Assembly (NCBI GenBank): GCA_016946835.1 | Contig: JACVTC010000001.1 | Coordinates: 3,842,501-3,906,500, forward strand | Source: Neocallimastix lanati (nom. inval.) | Taxonomy: Eukaryota; Neocallimastigomycota; Neocallimastigomycetes; Neocallimastigales; Neocallimastigaceae | Length of the DNA stretch: 64,000 nt | Direction: 5' to 3' | Shown: in pieces, positions 25,866-35,553 of the stretch | How positions within the stretch are numbered: the stretch's first letter is position 1 | How the letters are laid out: every line of letters starts with the position of its first letter | Notes under the pieces: generated by a model | The model's input: the letters and a program-made list of their open reading frames with translations, nothing else | The model's database searches: none | What the model was told of the DNA's origin: nothing | Program-made: the position numbers and the translations under genes

Positions 25866-28800
25866 CTAATGGTTGACGACGCTAGCGATGAACTGGCTAT
25901 AGCTAAAATCTTGGTAATCCTCCAGCAATTCTGCGTAGTGAGGATTGTCGTCGATCACGTCAGCGTTGACCCACTCTTGTTTATCATTCTGGTACGCAAC
26001 CAGGTATTGATAAAGTCCTTGGTGTTTCCTTGATCCAAGGATATGAATTATCTTTAGGTTTCCTGCAGGAGCCGGCACTAATGTTTTAGGTAATTTGTAG
26101 AATGGTTCCAATTCACTCACATGGAACACTGGATACATATTTGGGAAAGGTGAACGACTTATATCTAATCTATAATTCTTCTTTTCTTCGTCGACACCAA
26201 CTATCTTGAATGGTCCGAATTTTCTTGTTGCGAGTTTGTAGAATGGCAACGCGTCATAATTTTCAGGTTTCTTTAGCCATACTTTATCTAACAACCTGTA
26301 CCTGGGGTAATTATCTGTACGGGTCCTATCCATAATATCCAGGTATCTTGTTTGGGCAATTTCCAGGATATGCTTTAGGTTTCCCAAGTTGTGAGCAAAG
26401 CTATCGATCATTTTAGCTTCACCTAACGAGTGTACTAAATCGGCTGTCTTGGGGGAGTTATGTACCTGGTAGTTATATAAGGTGAGGAAAGGAGATTGTT
26501 GGGTAGAAGCGTGGATTGCGTTGTTATAGCAGAACTCTGCTAAGAACAAATAGTCCATCCAACTTTCATCATCGTAACTTCCCACAAAGCACCGTAAATA
26601 AGTCTCTACGTAGGCATTGTTCCTTTCCACTTGGCCTACTGTCTCGTGGTGACTAGTGGTAGCATGGTTTACTTCGGTCCCGAAGAACTCTAGTAGCTCC
26701 TTCCATACCTGACTGGTGAACTGAACTCCTCTATCAGTTGTAACTACCTTAGGGAATCCATGCAACCTGTAAATCTCCTTTAGAAATGCGTCAGCAGTCT
26801 CGTTAGCGTTGGGCACATGTTTGAATCCTATCAGATGTATCATCTTGGTTAGTTTATCGCAGCATACTAAGATACACCCTGCTCTTTTCGTTTCCCAAAC
26901 ATAACCACTATTGGTCCTTACCCTGCTCTTCACTGGCAGATCAGTTATAAAGTCCAATTGTACCTCTTGCCAGGGTAACTCTGCGACCGGAACTCTTACC
27001 GCAGTACCATATTCTTTATGGCGATCATCCTTCTTAGTAGCGCAGGTTCTACAAGCTTTCACGTAGCCTGATATATCCTTCCTCATCTTCGGCCAGTAGA
27101 AATTCCTAGATACTAGGTCCGAAGTCTTATCAATTCCTAAGTGTCCTGCGTACTCCGAGTCATGGTTTAATTGAATAATTGTTTTCCTGAACGTTGTGGG
27201 TACGTAAATTTGTTCAGGGTTTTCCTTTCTAACCAGAAGGCCATCTACTTCTAGCCAATGCTTCTTGTTGTAATTATTTCTGGCATCTTCTGCTAGATCT
27301 TTCATAATCTCTTGGGCCATTTTGTCCTGTCGGTAGGCCTGCTTGATATCATCTACGAAATTGGTAGCTAAGGCTAGATAACTGGCTTCTCCATCTACGT
27401 CATCAAATCCTACCAATTGATCGGGTTTTAATAGACTATCTTTATCAAATTCTTTACCCTCAGTTTTCTCTGTTTCAACTCTTGAGAGGGCGTCAGCTTT
27501 ACCATTTTTCTTCCCAGGTCTGTAAACTATTTCAAACCAGTATGTGGCGAATAGTTCTTGCCATCTAATTTGCCTAGGAGTTAGTAATTGTGGTTTGGTA
27601 GCGAACAACAGATTTCTGTGGTCACTATAAACAATAATTTTATGCTTCGCACCTTGAAGCAAGTGTCGCCATTCTGTAAAAGCAGTCTTAATGGCTAATA
27701 GTTCTTTCTCCGTAATCGAATAATTTACTTCAGCCTTACTAAGTGTCTTCGAATAATAATATATGGGATGAAGGGTACCATCGTCTCCTTTCTGTGACAG
27801 CACACCCCCTATCGCGTAATTACTAGCATCGCATTCAACGAAGAACTGTTTCTCGTGGTCAGGATAAGCTAGTACTGGCGGAGAGGTAAGCATTTCCTTT
27901 AATTTGTGAAACGCGGCTAATCCTTCTTCGCTCCATTCAAATTTCTCTTTCTTTGAGGTCATTTTGAATAACGGTTTGGCTATTTCAGAGAAATTCTTAA
28001 TAAAATTTCTGTAATAATTGCAGAAGCCTAAAAAGCTTTGCATCTGCTTGATATTTTCTGGTTGTGGCCATTCGGCCACGGCCTTAATCTTTTCTGGGTC
28101 AGTCTCTACACCATCCTTGCTGACCACATGGCCTAAAAATGAGATCTTTAACTTATGTAGCTCACATTTGGACATCTTAGCTACAAGTTTATGTTGTATC
28201 AGCTTCTTTAAAATCGTTCGGACATGCTCTACATGTTCCTCCAAAGTTTTGGAATATACGACGATGTCATCTAAGTAGACTTGACAGTACTTCCCGATAT
28301 CCTCGCTGAAGACATCATTCACGAAGCTTTGGAACACTGCTGGTGCATTGGTTAACCCAAAAGGCATTACCAAATGCTCAAAGTGTCCAAACTTGGTGTT
28401 GAAGGCTGTCTTATACTCATCACCTTCTCGAATTCGTACCAAGTTATATGCAGATTTTAGGTCGAACTTGGAGAACACAACTGCTCCTTTCATAGCTTCG
28501 AACACTGCACTAATTCTTGGGATCGGATAGGCGTTGCGTTTAGTCCATTGGTTCAGTTTGCGATAATCCATGCATAGTCGTAGCTCCCCTGATTTCTTCG
28601 GCACGAACAATACAGGGTAACCCGCCGGAGATTCTGATCTTCTTATAAACCCCTTAGCTAAATTTTCATCAATATATTCTTTGAGTGCTTTCTCTTCTTT
28701 AGGACTCGTTGGGTAGATAGCGCCTTTATAAAGTGGTGCATCAGGCTCTAGTTCTATTTTGCAATCATACGGCCTGTGCTCTGGTAATGTCTCAGCGATT

Positions 28801-31544
28801 TCTTCATTGAATGCTTCCGTTAAGTCACCGTAGTACTTATCTATAATTTCGCCTATTGACAATAGCTTCTCAAGTCCCACTTTTCTGATTGTTTCCGCTA
28901 CCGAATCCTCTTGCGTGATCATGGCTAGATGATCTTTTGCCTGGCTATCTTTTTGTGCACTACCTTCCGTAGGGTTTTTATTGATTTCACTCTCCTTTAG
29001 ATTTTTAGTCTTCTGTACCTTGAACCAATCTGCCCATTTATCGTAATCCACTAAATAATCGTAGTAATCCATCGTATACTCAATTCCTCTATTACGGTAA
29101 TATTGCCTCGTTAATTCATACACCGTGTCCTTCAACTTCTGGTTATCAATAACCTGATTTATAATTTTGGTAATTCTCGCTGTAGGTTGAATCTCCTTTT
29201 GCACAGCTTCTTCTCTTTCTTCTGGGAATTGCACCATGTAGATACTTTCACCTGCGCACTCTTCTGGTGAGTCTACATCTGGTAGCCCTGGTCTTTCACC
29301 ATCTATTTTATACACCTTAGGCTGTTGATCATGGACGTCAATCTTTCTATAGATTAAGTGTCTATCCATGAATCTTGATCCCAGAATGATCGTTCTCGGC
29401 ATAGCCTCGGCTAGCCTGCATCTTGTATTAAAGTCATACCATTTGACTTTACCAGTACGCTCTTCGACCAGCTTGATCTTAATCTTGAACTCTTCCGTAA
29501 CCTGTGGTATCAGCACTTTACCAGCGGCAGTAGTGAACGTTAGGGGACGGTCTTCTGTCTTGAGCCCCATCTCCTTGGCTAACTGCGGATGGATCATGTT
29601 GATCTGTGATCCAGTATCGTACAGCACATTCAAATCTTGGAGCCCCTCTTTGGTACGAAGATTACTTATCTTGGCCTCAGGCACAAATTCTTCGCACTCC
29701 GACCCAGCTTGCATTAGAAGTGCTGTCTTGGGGATTGGATTATTACTGCTGGTACGTGAGTCTTTATAGTAATTTTGCTTTTCGCTTGGTCTCGTACTGA
29801 AATCTTTACCACTATTGTGGTTATATCCATCTTTCTTGTTCTTATCGTAATTATTATGCTTAGTAGGCTCTTTCCTACTGAAATCTCTTTTATCGCCTCG
29901 GCGATTATCGCTGTTCCTCCTTCTTTTGGCTTCAATATCCTTGGAGGGTCTTCGCGGGTCCATCATTCCAAGTAGGGCCATGATGGCTATCTTCCTCTCG
30001 CGGTTATATTCGTATCTTTCTAGGTAATCGTCTTTGTAATCCGCGGGGAATGTGTCGCATCTCCTTAGACAAGTCACGTAATCTTCTAAGGTTTGCTTTT
30101 CTGCAGGCAGATCATAAAAGGCTTCACGAACCGAGGGTCTAACTTGTTGTACGAGTAGTAGTCTTTTGGTTTCATCCGTTAGCTGAAGTATTCTGCTTAA
30201 CCTATTGAATTCTGATAGGTATTCATAGGCTTTACCCCAATCGTGCCTAAGTTTGAGCATTGCTGTTTTAACTTCCTCCAATGTCCTCTCGCTTTTAAAT
30301 TCTTTCAGCAATCTATCCATCAACCTTTGAGGTTGTGGGTCATCTCGTTGTTTGAATACTTCGTCCATTTGGTACCACTTCTTAGCAGTTCCTTGTAAGT
30401 GGTCCTCAATAAAGTACAACATAGCCGTGGGCTCGCTTTGGTAATACTTCTGGTGTCTACCAAAGTACCTTTTTAACCTGTCAATAAATGATTCTACATC
30501 TCCATTTTCACCATTGAACATTGGGATGTCTCGTTCGTACTCTACAGGGTACGCGTCGGTCATAACCACATCTTCCATCGCACTTTTGGTCATTATAGGC
30601 GGCGTGAAGTGGTGATAACTACCGTATCTTGCTTCTTTAGTATCTATGTGTAGTGGGAAAGGTTTGCTTGTCGATGCCTGCTCCTTATTCTGAGTATCCA
30701 AAGCCAGCTTACCCAGTCGTTCGATCTCCTGTTGCTGTACCTGGTTAATGGCCATTAGCTTCTCGATTTTTTCTTCAAGCTCATTCAAGTGTGCCTTATC
30801 CCTTTCTTGGTTCGTATCCAAGAATTCCTCAATCTTGAACAATTTCTGACCTTTATCCTCTAGGTCTTGTTGTATTTGTTCTCCTTTTATCTGGTCCGCA
30901 TCCAGATAGGTTTCAATCTTCTTGATTTCAGCTTTAACAGCGGCCTCTTTATCTTTACTTTCAGCAAGTTGCTGACTTAGATACGCTTGTACCTTTTGAA
31001 GCTCTAGCACGCTAGCCTGGCTACTAGACTCCTCGTTTTCCACACGCCTCTCAACCTCTCCAAATCGTTGGTCCACAGCGGGGATAAAGTTGCTTAGTTC
31101 GGCTTCAATTTTAGCGAATCTCATTTCACTCTGGTTTTGCATCTGTTCTATCATTGCAGCCGTCTGTTGCTGAGTGCTTATTATCATGTTCTTAAAGTCC
31201 TCCATCTGCTTACTCAGCAAAGCAGCAAAGTCCATCGCTCCAGCATTAATATTTTTGCTTGAGCTTTCTCCTTGGTTAGTTCCTGGCCCACTGGCTTCAG
31301 GTTTACTAGCCTCAGGTTGACTCTTCTCAGGCGCCACAGCTGGTTTAGGTTTAGAAACAGCTGGTTTCTCAGGAGTAGTAGTCGTTTTCTTGTCTCCTGT
31401 ATTTTGGCGTCGAGATGGAGGTGCCTCTACAGGCGTAGGGCTACTATCTGCAGTCACGCTGCCCACTGAACTCTTCAAAGAACCACTCCTTGTGGTTTTT
31501 CTTGTGTTTTCGGGCACTTTGTTATTCTTATTCTTTTTATCCAT
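25866..31544 (-). CDS. Element 1 gag-pol polyprotein (1,892 aa)
   Basis: One open frame encoding the whole retroelement polyprotein. In order: a basic N-terminus, a coiled-coil-rich region (~100-290), a retrotransposon gag domain (~315-560, with no CCHC knuckle seen, as in Tf1), aspartic protease (LYDTGS, D643), reverse transcriptase (MPFGLTNAP, YLDD 1090-1093), RNase H (VECDAS, YSDHRNL, ADALS), an integrase zinc finger (H..H..C..C), the integrase core D1531, D1604, E1640 (the classic 35-residue D-E spacing), a GPF-type C-terminal segment, and a chromodomain-like tail (IIHILGSRKHQG...YLVAYQ...EW) near 1840-1890. In chromoviruses this tail guides integration to chromatin. It acts in the cytoplasmic particle and then the nucleus. 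The start is the first ATG after the leader. Confidence 0.95.
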   Translation of the reverse strand: MDKKNKNNKVPENTRKTTRSGSLKSSVGSVTADSSPTPVEAPPSRRQNTGDKKTTTTPEKPAVSKPKPAVAPEKSQPEASKPEASGPGTNQGESSSKNINAGAMDFAALLSKQMEDFKNMIISTQQQTAAMIEQMQNQSEMRFAKIEAELSNFIPAVDQRFGEVERRVENEESSSQASVLELQKVQAYLSQQLAESKDKEAAVKAEIKKIETYLDADQIKGEQIQQDLEDKGQKLFKIEEFLDTNQERDKAHLNELEEKIEKLMAINQVQQQEIERLGKLALDTQNKEQASTSKPFPLHIDTKEARYGSYHHFTPPIMTKSAMEDVVMTDAYPVEYERDIPMFNGENGDVESFIDRLKRYFGRHQKYYQSEPTAMLYFIEDHLQGTAKKWYQMDEVFKQRDDPQPQRLMDRLLKEFKSERTLEEVKTAMLKLRHDWGKAYEYLSEFNRLSRILQLTDETKRLLLVQQVRPSVREAFYDLPAEKQTLEDYVTCLRRCDTFPADYKDDYLERYEYNRERKIAIMALLGMMDPRRPSKDIEAKRRRNSDNRRGDKRDFSRKEPTKHNNYDKNKKDGYNHNSGKDFSTRPSEKQNYYKDSRTSSNNPIPKTALLMQAGSECEEFVPEAKISNLRTKEGLQDLNVLYDTGSQINMIHPQLAKEMGLKTEDRPLTFTTAAGKVLIPQVTEEFKIKIKLVEERTGKVKWYDFNTRCRLAEAMPRTIILGSRFMDRHLIYRKIDVHDQQPKVYKIDGERPGLPDVDSPEECAGESIYMVQFPEEREEAVQKEIQPTARITKIINQVIDNQKLKDTVYELTRQYYRNRGIEYTMDYYDYLVDYDKWADWFKVQKTKNLKESEINKNPTEGSAQKDSQAKDHLAMITQEDSVAETIRKVGLEKLLSIGEIIDKYYGDLTEAFNEEIAETLPEHRPYDCKIELEPDAPLYKGAIYPTSPKEEKALKEYIDENLAKGFIRRSESPAGYPVLFVPKKSGELRLCMDYRKLNQWTKRNAYPIPRISAVFEAMKGAVVFSKFDLKSAYNLVRIREGDEYKTAFNTKFGHFEHLVMPFGLTNAPAVFQSFVNDVFSEDIGKYCQVYLDDIVVYSKTLEEHVEHVRTILKKLIQHKLVAKMSKCELHKLKISFLGHVVSKDGVETDPEKIKAVAEWPQPENIKQMQSFLGFCNYYRNFIKNFSEIAKPLFKMTSKKEKFEWSEEGLAAFHKLKEMLTSPPVLAYPDHEKQFFVECDASNYAIGGVLSQKGDDGTLHPIYYYSKTLSKAEVNYSITEKELLAIKTAFTEWRHLLQGAKHKIIVYSDHRNLLFATKPQLLTPRQIRWQELFATYWFEIVYRPGKKNGKADALSRVETEKTEGKEFDKDSLLKPDQLVGFDDVDGEASYLALATNFVDDIKQAYRQDKMAQEIMKDLAEDARNNYNKKHWLEVDGLLVRKENPEQIYVPTTFRKTIIQLNHDSEYAGHLGIDKTSDLVSRNFYWPKMRKDISGYVKACRTCATKKDDRHKEYGTAVRVPVAELPWQEVQLDFITDLPVKSRVRTNSGYVWETKRAGCILVCCDKLTKMIHLIGFKHVPNANETADAFLKEIYRLHGFPKVVTTDRGVQFTSQVWKELLEFFGTEVNHATTSHHETVGQVERNNAYVETYLRCFVGSYDDESWMDYLFLAEFCYNNAIHASTQQSPFLTLYNYQVHNSPKTADLVHSLGEAKMIDSFAHNLGNLKHILEIAQTRYLDIMDRTRTDNYPRYRLLDKVWLKKPENYDALPFYKLATRKFGPFKIVGVDEEKKNYRLDISRSPFPNMYPVFHVSELEPFYKLPKTLVPAPAGNLKIIHILGSRKHQGLYQYLVAYQNDKQEWVNADVIDDNPHYAELLEDYQDFSYSQFIASVVNH

Positions 31545-31663
31545 TTACTTCCCTTAATAATTTATCTAGTAATTATAAATATATCCACTCACTTTTAGTT
31601 TATTTAAAAGATTATAATTTATTCACTTACTTAAATTTATTTAGTTGATATAATCGTCCACTT

Positions 31664-31716
<53 letters not shown>

Positions 31717-32318
31717 AAAATATAAAATAAACAAAAATAAAAAATAAAAAAATAATTTTTTTTTTTTTTTTTTTTAAAAATTAAATGTATAAAAATTAAT
31801 AATTTAAATAAATAATTATTTTAAAAATTTTTCTTTCGCTTCCCGAGTCACTACAAATATAAATTTGTATAAAAAATGACTACCTATTAAGCAAAAGCGA
31901 ATTTTATTTGGTAAAGTACAAAATTTTTATTAATTAAAAATCGGTACTACCAAAAATTTAAAATTTTTAAATTAAATAATGATTTATAATTAAATTATTA
32001 ATAAATTAAATTTCGGATAAGCGAAATTTTAAAAAAAACTTAAATTTTTAAATTTTTGATCAAAATTTTATTTTAAAGCCGAAAAATTTTTTTTTTTTAA
32101 ACTAAAATTTTTGTGGCTTCCTCCGCTACGTAATGTGGCGTAAAATTTTTGTCAAAAATTTTCTAAGTTATACAAATAAAAGTAAACAAAGAAAATAAAT
32201 AAACTATGATTTATTTTTTAAATATTAATTTTATTTTATAAGGCTAACTATTCTATCTATTAAATTATTACTTAGCGTTTAAATTTTTATTTAATTATTA
32301 TCGGCTATTTAGTTATAA
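31545..32318 (-). other. Element 1 5' leader
   Basis: AT-rich non-coding leader between the PBS and the start codon, with T runs on + at 31670-31712 and 31757-31774. No small gene is seen. Confidence 0.8.
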
Positions 32319-32329
32319 AGCGTTACTAT
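32319..32329 (-). promoter_or_regulatory. Element 1 self-priming-type primer binding site
   Basis: On minus, ATAGTAACGCT directly follows the 5' LTR. It is perfectly complementary over 11 nt to AGCGTTACTAT inside the LTR (32613 to 32603, minus), which lies 36 nt after a TATA-like TATAAATAA (32649 to 32641) and is therefore a good candidate for the RNA 5' end. Tf1 is known to prime from the first 11 nt of its own RNA. No match to a tRNA 3' end is evident. Confidence 0.8.
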
Positions 32330-32888
32330 TGTAAAAGGTAAGTTTATTATTAACTAAAATAACGAATAATAACTAAATTTAAAGGCTAAGATAACTTAAC
32401 ACCTCTCTATTCGAGTTGTTAATAATAAACACTAAATTTAATTAATTCTATAATTATTATTCCTTATTACACGAGAATATAGCGCAGCACTTTATAACTT
32501 GATTCGTTATTAGTTACTGGGCTTACACTGAGTAATATTTTTTATTCAATAATTATATTTTTATTTAAATAATATTAATATTTATAATAACAATTTACGT
32601 TAATAGTAACGCTAGTGCGTTACAGTTACAAGTTCAATTATTATTTATACATGTCAATAATATTATGATTGGTAAATAATTTAATTTAACTTAGTTTACT
32701 AATCACTAAATAAAATATATTTAAATAAATATTTAACTATATAATTATTTATAAAATAATAAAATTTAATGTACGAAAGTAATAAAAGATTTTATTTGAT
32801 TAGCCGAAATTGCTAGCTGTTTAGAGATACGTTACGTAACCAAAGAACTATCATTGGATAGGCTTGAAGTTACCATGTATCTGTTACA
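32330..32888 (-). repeat. Element 1 5' LTR
   Basis: 559 bp, TG...CA. In element orientation the TATA-like box is at 32649-32641, the inferred RNA start near 32613, and the U5 end at 32330. The TSD TGAAA follows at 32889-32893. Confidence 0.95.
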
Positions 32889-32895
32889 TGAAATT

Positions 32896-33386
32896 TGATA
32901 AATAACAAAATTAATAAATCTTGAAAATTTATTATACATAAAATCAAAACTAACCTTAGCCAAGTTTAATAATAATTTAATAAAATAAAAAAAAAAATTA
33001 ATTAATTAATTAATTAAAACAAATAAATTACACTTAAAAATTACATTAATACTCAGATATGAAAGAAATATTATATATTTTTCAAAATAAAAATATTAAG
33101 ATTAAATTTAAAATAAAATAATTAATTTTTATAATTAGTTTTATAATAATTTTTATAATTAATTTTATAATTAAATAATATTTTTATAATAACAAAATTT
33201 ATTAATTTAAATAACAAAATATTTTTAATTATTTTTATAATAAACAAATTTATTTATTTTATTATTAATTATTTATTTTATTATTAATTTTATTACTTTT
33301 ATTTTATTTAATTATTCTTTTTATTTATAAATTATAAATAGTTTAATTTTAAAGAAAAATATAAATACTTGTAAATATTTCATGTA

Positions 33387-33418
<32 letters not shown>

Positions 33419-33653
33419 ATTTTATAATTTTAATAATCACTTTAAATTTTGTAATGTTTAATAAATTTTAATAAAAGATTTATAAAATAAAATATTAGAA
33501 AACAAGTGTTCTAATAAACCAAATTTTTAGTGTTATTTTTAATAAAACATTTTTAATTCATAAATAACTTATACAGTTATTATTAAAATAAATTGAAATT
33601 ATCACTTTTTAATTCGATATTATTAAAATTAAGATAATTTCTAAAATTTATCA
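32896..33653 (+). repeat. Element 2 5' LTR
   Basis: 758 bp, TGATAAAT...ATTTATCA. A TATA-like AATATAAATACTTG near 33358 is a plausible promoter; the same motif recurs in units F, G and J. Confidence 0.9.
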
Positions 33654-33654
33654 G

Positions 33655-33675
33655 TGGTCCTTCGAACCGGAGAGG
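33655..33675 (+). promoter_or_regulatory. Candidate primer binding site of element 2
   Basis: TGGTCCTTCGAACCGGAGAG begins 1 nt after the LTR; TGG would pair with a tRNA CCA end. The equivalent in element 3 (48843) differs at one visible base. The position of TTCGAA does not fit a normal tRNA T-arm, so the primer is unidentified. Confidence 0.5.
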
Positions 33676-33711
33676 CAGCTAACTTATTATTAATAAGTAT
33701 TATTTATTAAC

Positions 33712-33830
33712 ACTAGAGTATGAACTAGTATAAAAATTCATAATAATAAAATAAAGGATAAATAATATTTATTATATAATAATAATTAAAAATAAAAACT
33801 AGAGTATGAACTAGTATAAAAATTCATAAT
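33712..33830 (+). repeat. Duplicated 33-nt leader motif
   Basis: Two identical 33-nt copies (33712-33744 and 33798-33830), each starting with ACTAG, able to form a small ACTAG/CTAGT hairpin and ending in TTCATAAT. Element 3 has the same pair at 48900-48932 and 48986-49018. Lies just downstream of the PBS. Confidence 0.85.
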
Positions 33831-34000
33831 TTAAAATTAAAAATAAAAATATATATATGTATATATATATAATAATATAATAATAATATAATAAATAAAA
33901 ATTAAATTAATATTGGGAAGAAAGCCATTTATATTAAGAAGAAAATAATAAATAAATAGGAAAAGAACGACAACTATAAGGAAAGGAAACGATAAATATT

Positions 34001-34072
<72 letters not shown>

Positions 34073-34088
34073 CTATTTTAATTTTAAA

Positions 34089-34403
34089 GAATTATATAGG
34101 TTTATATTTTATTAATCATAAACTATTGGAGCTTGACTCTAGGTCGCGATTAATAAGATATAAATTAGAGTAGCAAGAGAGAGTATTGGGTCCTGATTAT
34201 AGAGAGTAGAGGTTAGACAGAACTGAAAATTGTACTGGAGAGTAATTGATTGGTTATATCGATACTTTGGTGAGAGATCCAGAGAAACGGAAAACTTTAT
34301 AACCAGTCGAATGAAAACAGCACAAGAGAGTAAGTAGAGTCTAATGAGGTCGAAAATATAATCAGAACGCCAAGAAAATCTATTACTGCTACATATATAA
34401 TTC
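34089..34403 (+). ncRNA. Structured leader RNA domain of element 2
   Basis: About 315 nt that can fold as one branched domain. P0 34089-34098/34394-34403 (10 bp). P1 34101-34117/34148-34164 (17 bp). P2 34170-34175/34387-34392 (6 bp). P3 34193-34201/34357-34365 (9 bp). P4 34213-34218/34339-34344 (6 bp). P5 34230-34237/34318-34325 (7 of 8 pairs). P6 34248-34258/34298-34308 (11 bp). Every helix has a counterpart in element 3 with different bases but kept pairing. Loops are conserved: ACTATTGGA in P1, TCGATACT in P6. It is flanked by A runs (about 34010-34070 and 34427-34448). Function unknown: packaging, translation initiation or primer placement are candidates. Confidence 0.75.
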
Positions 34404-34429
34404 GAGGTTCTTAAATAAATAAATAAAAA

Positions 34430-34461
<32 letters not shown>

Positions 34462-34659
34462 TAATTAAAGAAACGTATAATAAGTGAATGAATAAATAAA
34501 TTGAAATTGAATATATAAAATTTTAATTAATTAAAAAATTGATTAAATAATTAAATTTAAATATATAAATATTTTGTTAGTGAATAAATTATTATATAAA
34601 ATAAAGTATATAAATTATATAAAAGAGAAAACAAAATTACTTCTAAATTCCAGAGTAAA

Positions 34660-35553
34660 ATGTCCGATTTAAAATCAATTAATTTCAACAGAATTCCTAT
34701 ATTAGGTCAACCGACTGTAGAATTTGATGATTGGAATTTCTCATATACTCGTTGGTGTAATTCCAATAAAATTGACGAAGAAGAAAAGATAGAATGTTTA
34801 ATTTCAATTACTACTGGTATTGCAAGAAAGATAGTAATAAATTCATTAAATAAAACTACCCCAGATAAATATGATACCATTATAAGTAAATTACAGGAAC
34901 ATTACAAGGGTCCTCTTCCTAAAAATTCAAGGTTATTAGAACTTTCAACAGCTACAATTAAGAAAGGTGAAAGTGTTGCAGAATTCAACATAAGGTTTGA
35001 AACACTTTTAAATAAAATTAGAATTGATTTAAATAAGGAAGTTATAATCTCTTATTATATTAATGCATTTCGGACTTTAACTAAAACCTATGAGGCTTTA
35101 TTAGAAGCAGAACCGCAAAACTTAAAAGATGCAATGAAAATAACGTCTAAAAAGGAGAAGATATATAAATTAGTAGAATCAAATAGATCCAAAGATAAAG
35201 GAGAACCAAACAAAAGAAATATAAAATCTAACACTCAAAATAATTATGGAACATATTATACAAGTACTTATAATAAAAATAATACATTTAATAATAAGAA
35301 TAATAATATAAATAATAGTCACAACAATAATTACCAAAAATATAATAATAATATAAAACCTACTCATAATTATATTAATCAAAATGTTGAAAATAGAAAA
35401 ATTACATTGAAACCTACACAACTTCAAGATGATGAATTACAAGAAATAACTCAGAAACTTGCTGATTTAAAAATCAATGTATGCTTAAATTGTCAAAGAA
35501 TAGGTCATGTTAAAGATGATTGCCCTGAATTAGAAGAAGAGTGTTTAAATTAA
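34660..35553 (+). CDS. Element 2 gag (297 aa)
   Basis: Capsid-nucleocapsid protein of the Ty3-like element. An N-terminal helical capsid-type region (residues ~10-170, including DWNFSYTRWC and the VAEFNIRFETL segment) is followed by an Asn/Lys-rich linker (~180-250) and one zinc knuckle CLNCQRIGHVKDDC with C275, C278, H283, C288. It packages element RNA in the particle. The start is the first ATG after the leader. The frame ends right after the slippery site at 35544-35550. Confidence 0.92.
   Translation: MSDLKSINFNRIPILGQPTVEFDDWNFSYTRWCNSNKIDEEEKIECLISITTGIARKIVINSLNKTTPDKYDTIISKLQEHYKGPLPKNSRLLELSTATIKKGESVAEFNIRFETLLNKIRIDLNKEVIISYYINAFRTLTKTYEALLEAEPQNLKDAMKITSKKEKIYKLVESNRSKDKGEPNKRNIKSNTQNNYGTYYTSTYNKNNTFNNKNNNINNSHNNNYQKYNNNIKPTHNYINQNVENRKITLKPTQLQDDELQEITQKLADLKINVCLNCQRIGHVKDDCPELEEECLN

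Larger units (their letters stand above)
25283..32888 (-). mobile_element. Element 1: Tf1/sushi-type chromovirus, looks whole
   Basis: A 7.6-kb LTR retrotransposon on minus: 559-bp LTRs at 25283-25841 and 32330-32888 that look identical by eye (TGTAAC...TTTTACA in element orientation), a 5-bp TSD TGAAA, one long gag-pol frame, and a purine-rich tract (GGGAGAGG) beside the 3' LTR at 25842-25852. Identical LTRs mean a very recent insertion. It landed 2 bp upstream of element 2's left LTR. Its base composition (much richer in G/C than anything around it) stands out. The single frame, self-priming-type PBS and C-terminal chromodomain-like region place it near Tf1/sushi elements. Confidence 0.95.

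Noticed and set aside
29368-29769. Open frames antisense to element 1 pol
   Set aside because: Shadow frames of a real coding strand with no recognisable motif.
33655-33675. PBS of element 2 as the 3' end of a named tRNA
   Set aside because: TTCGAA lies too close to the CCA complement to be a T-arm, so I name no tRNA.
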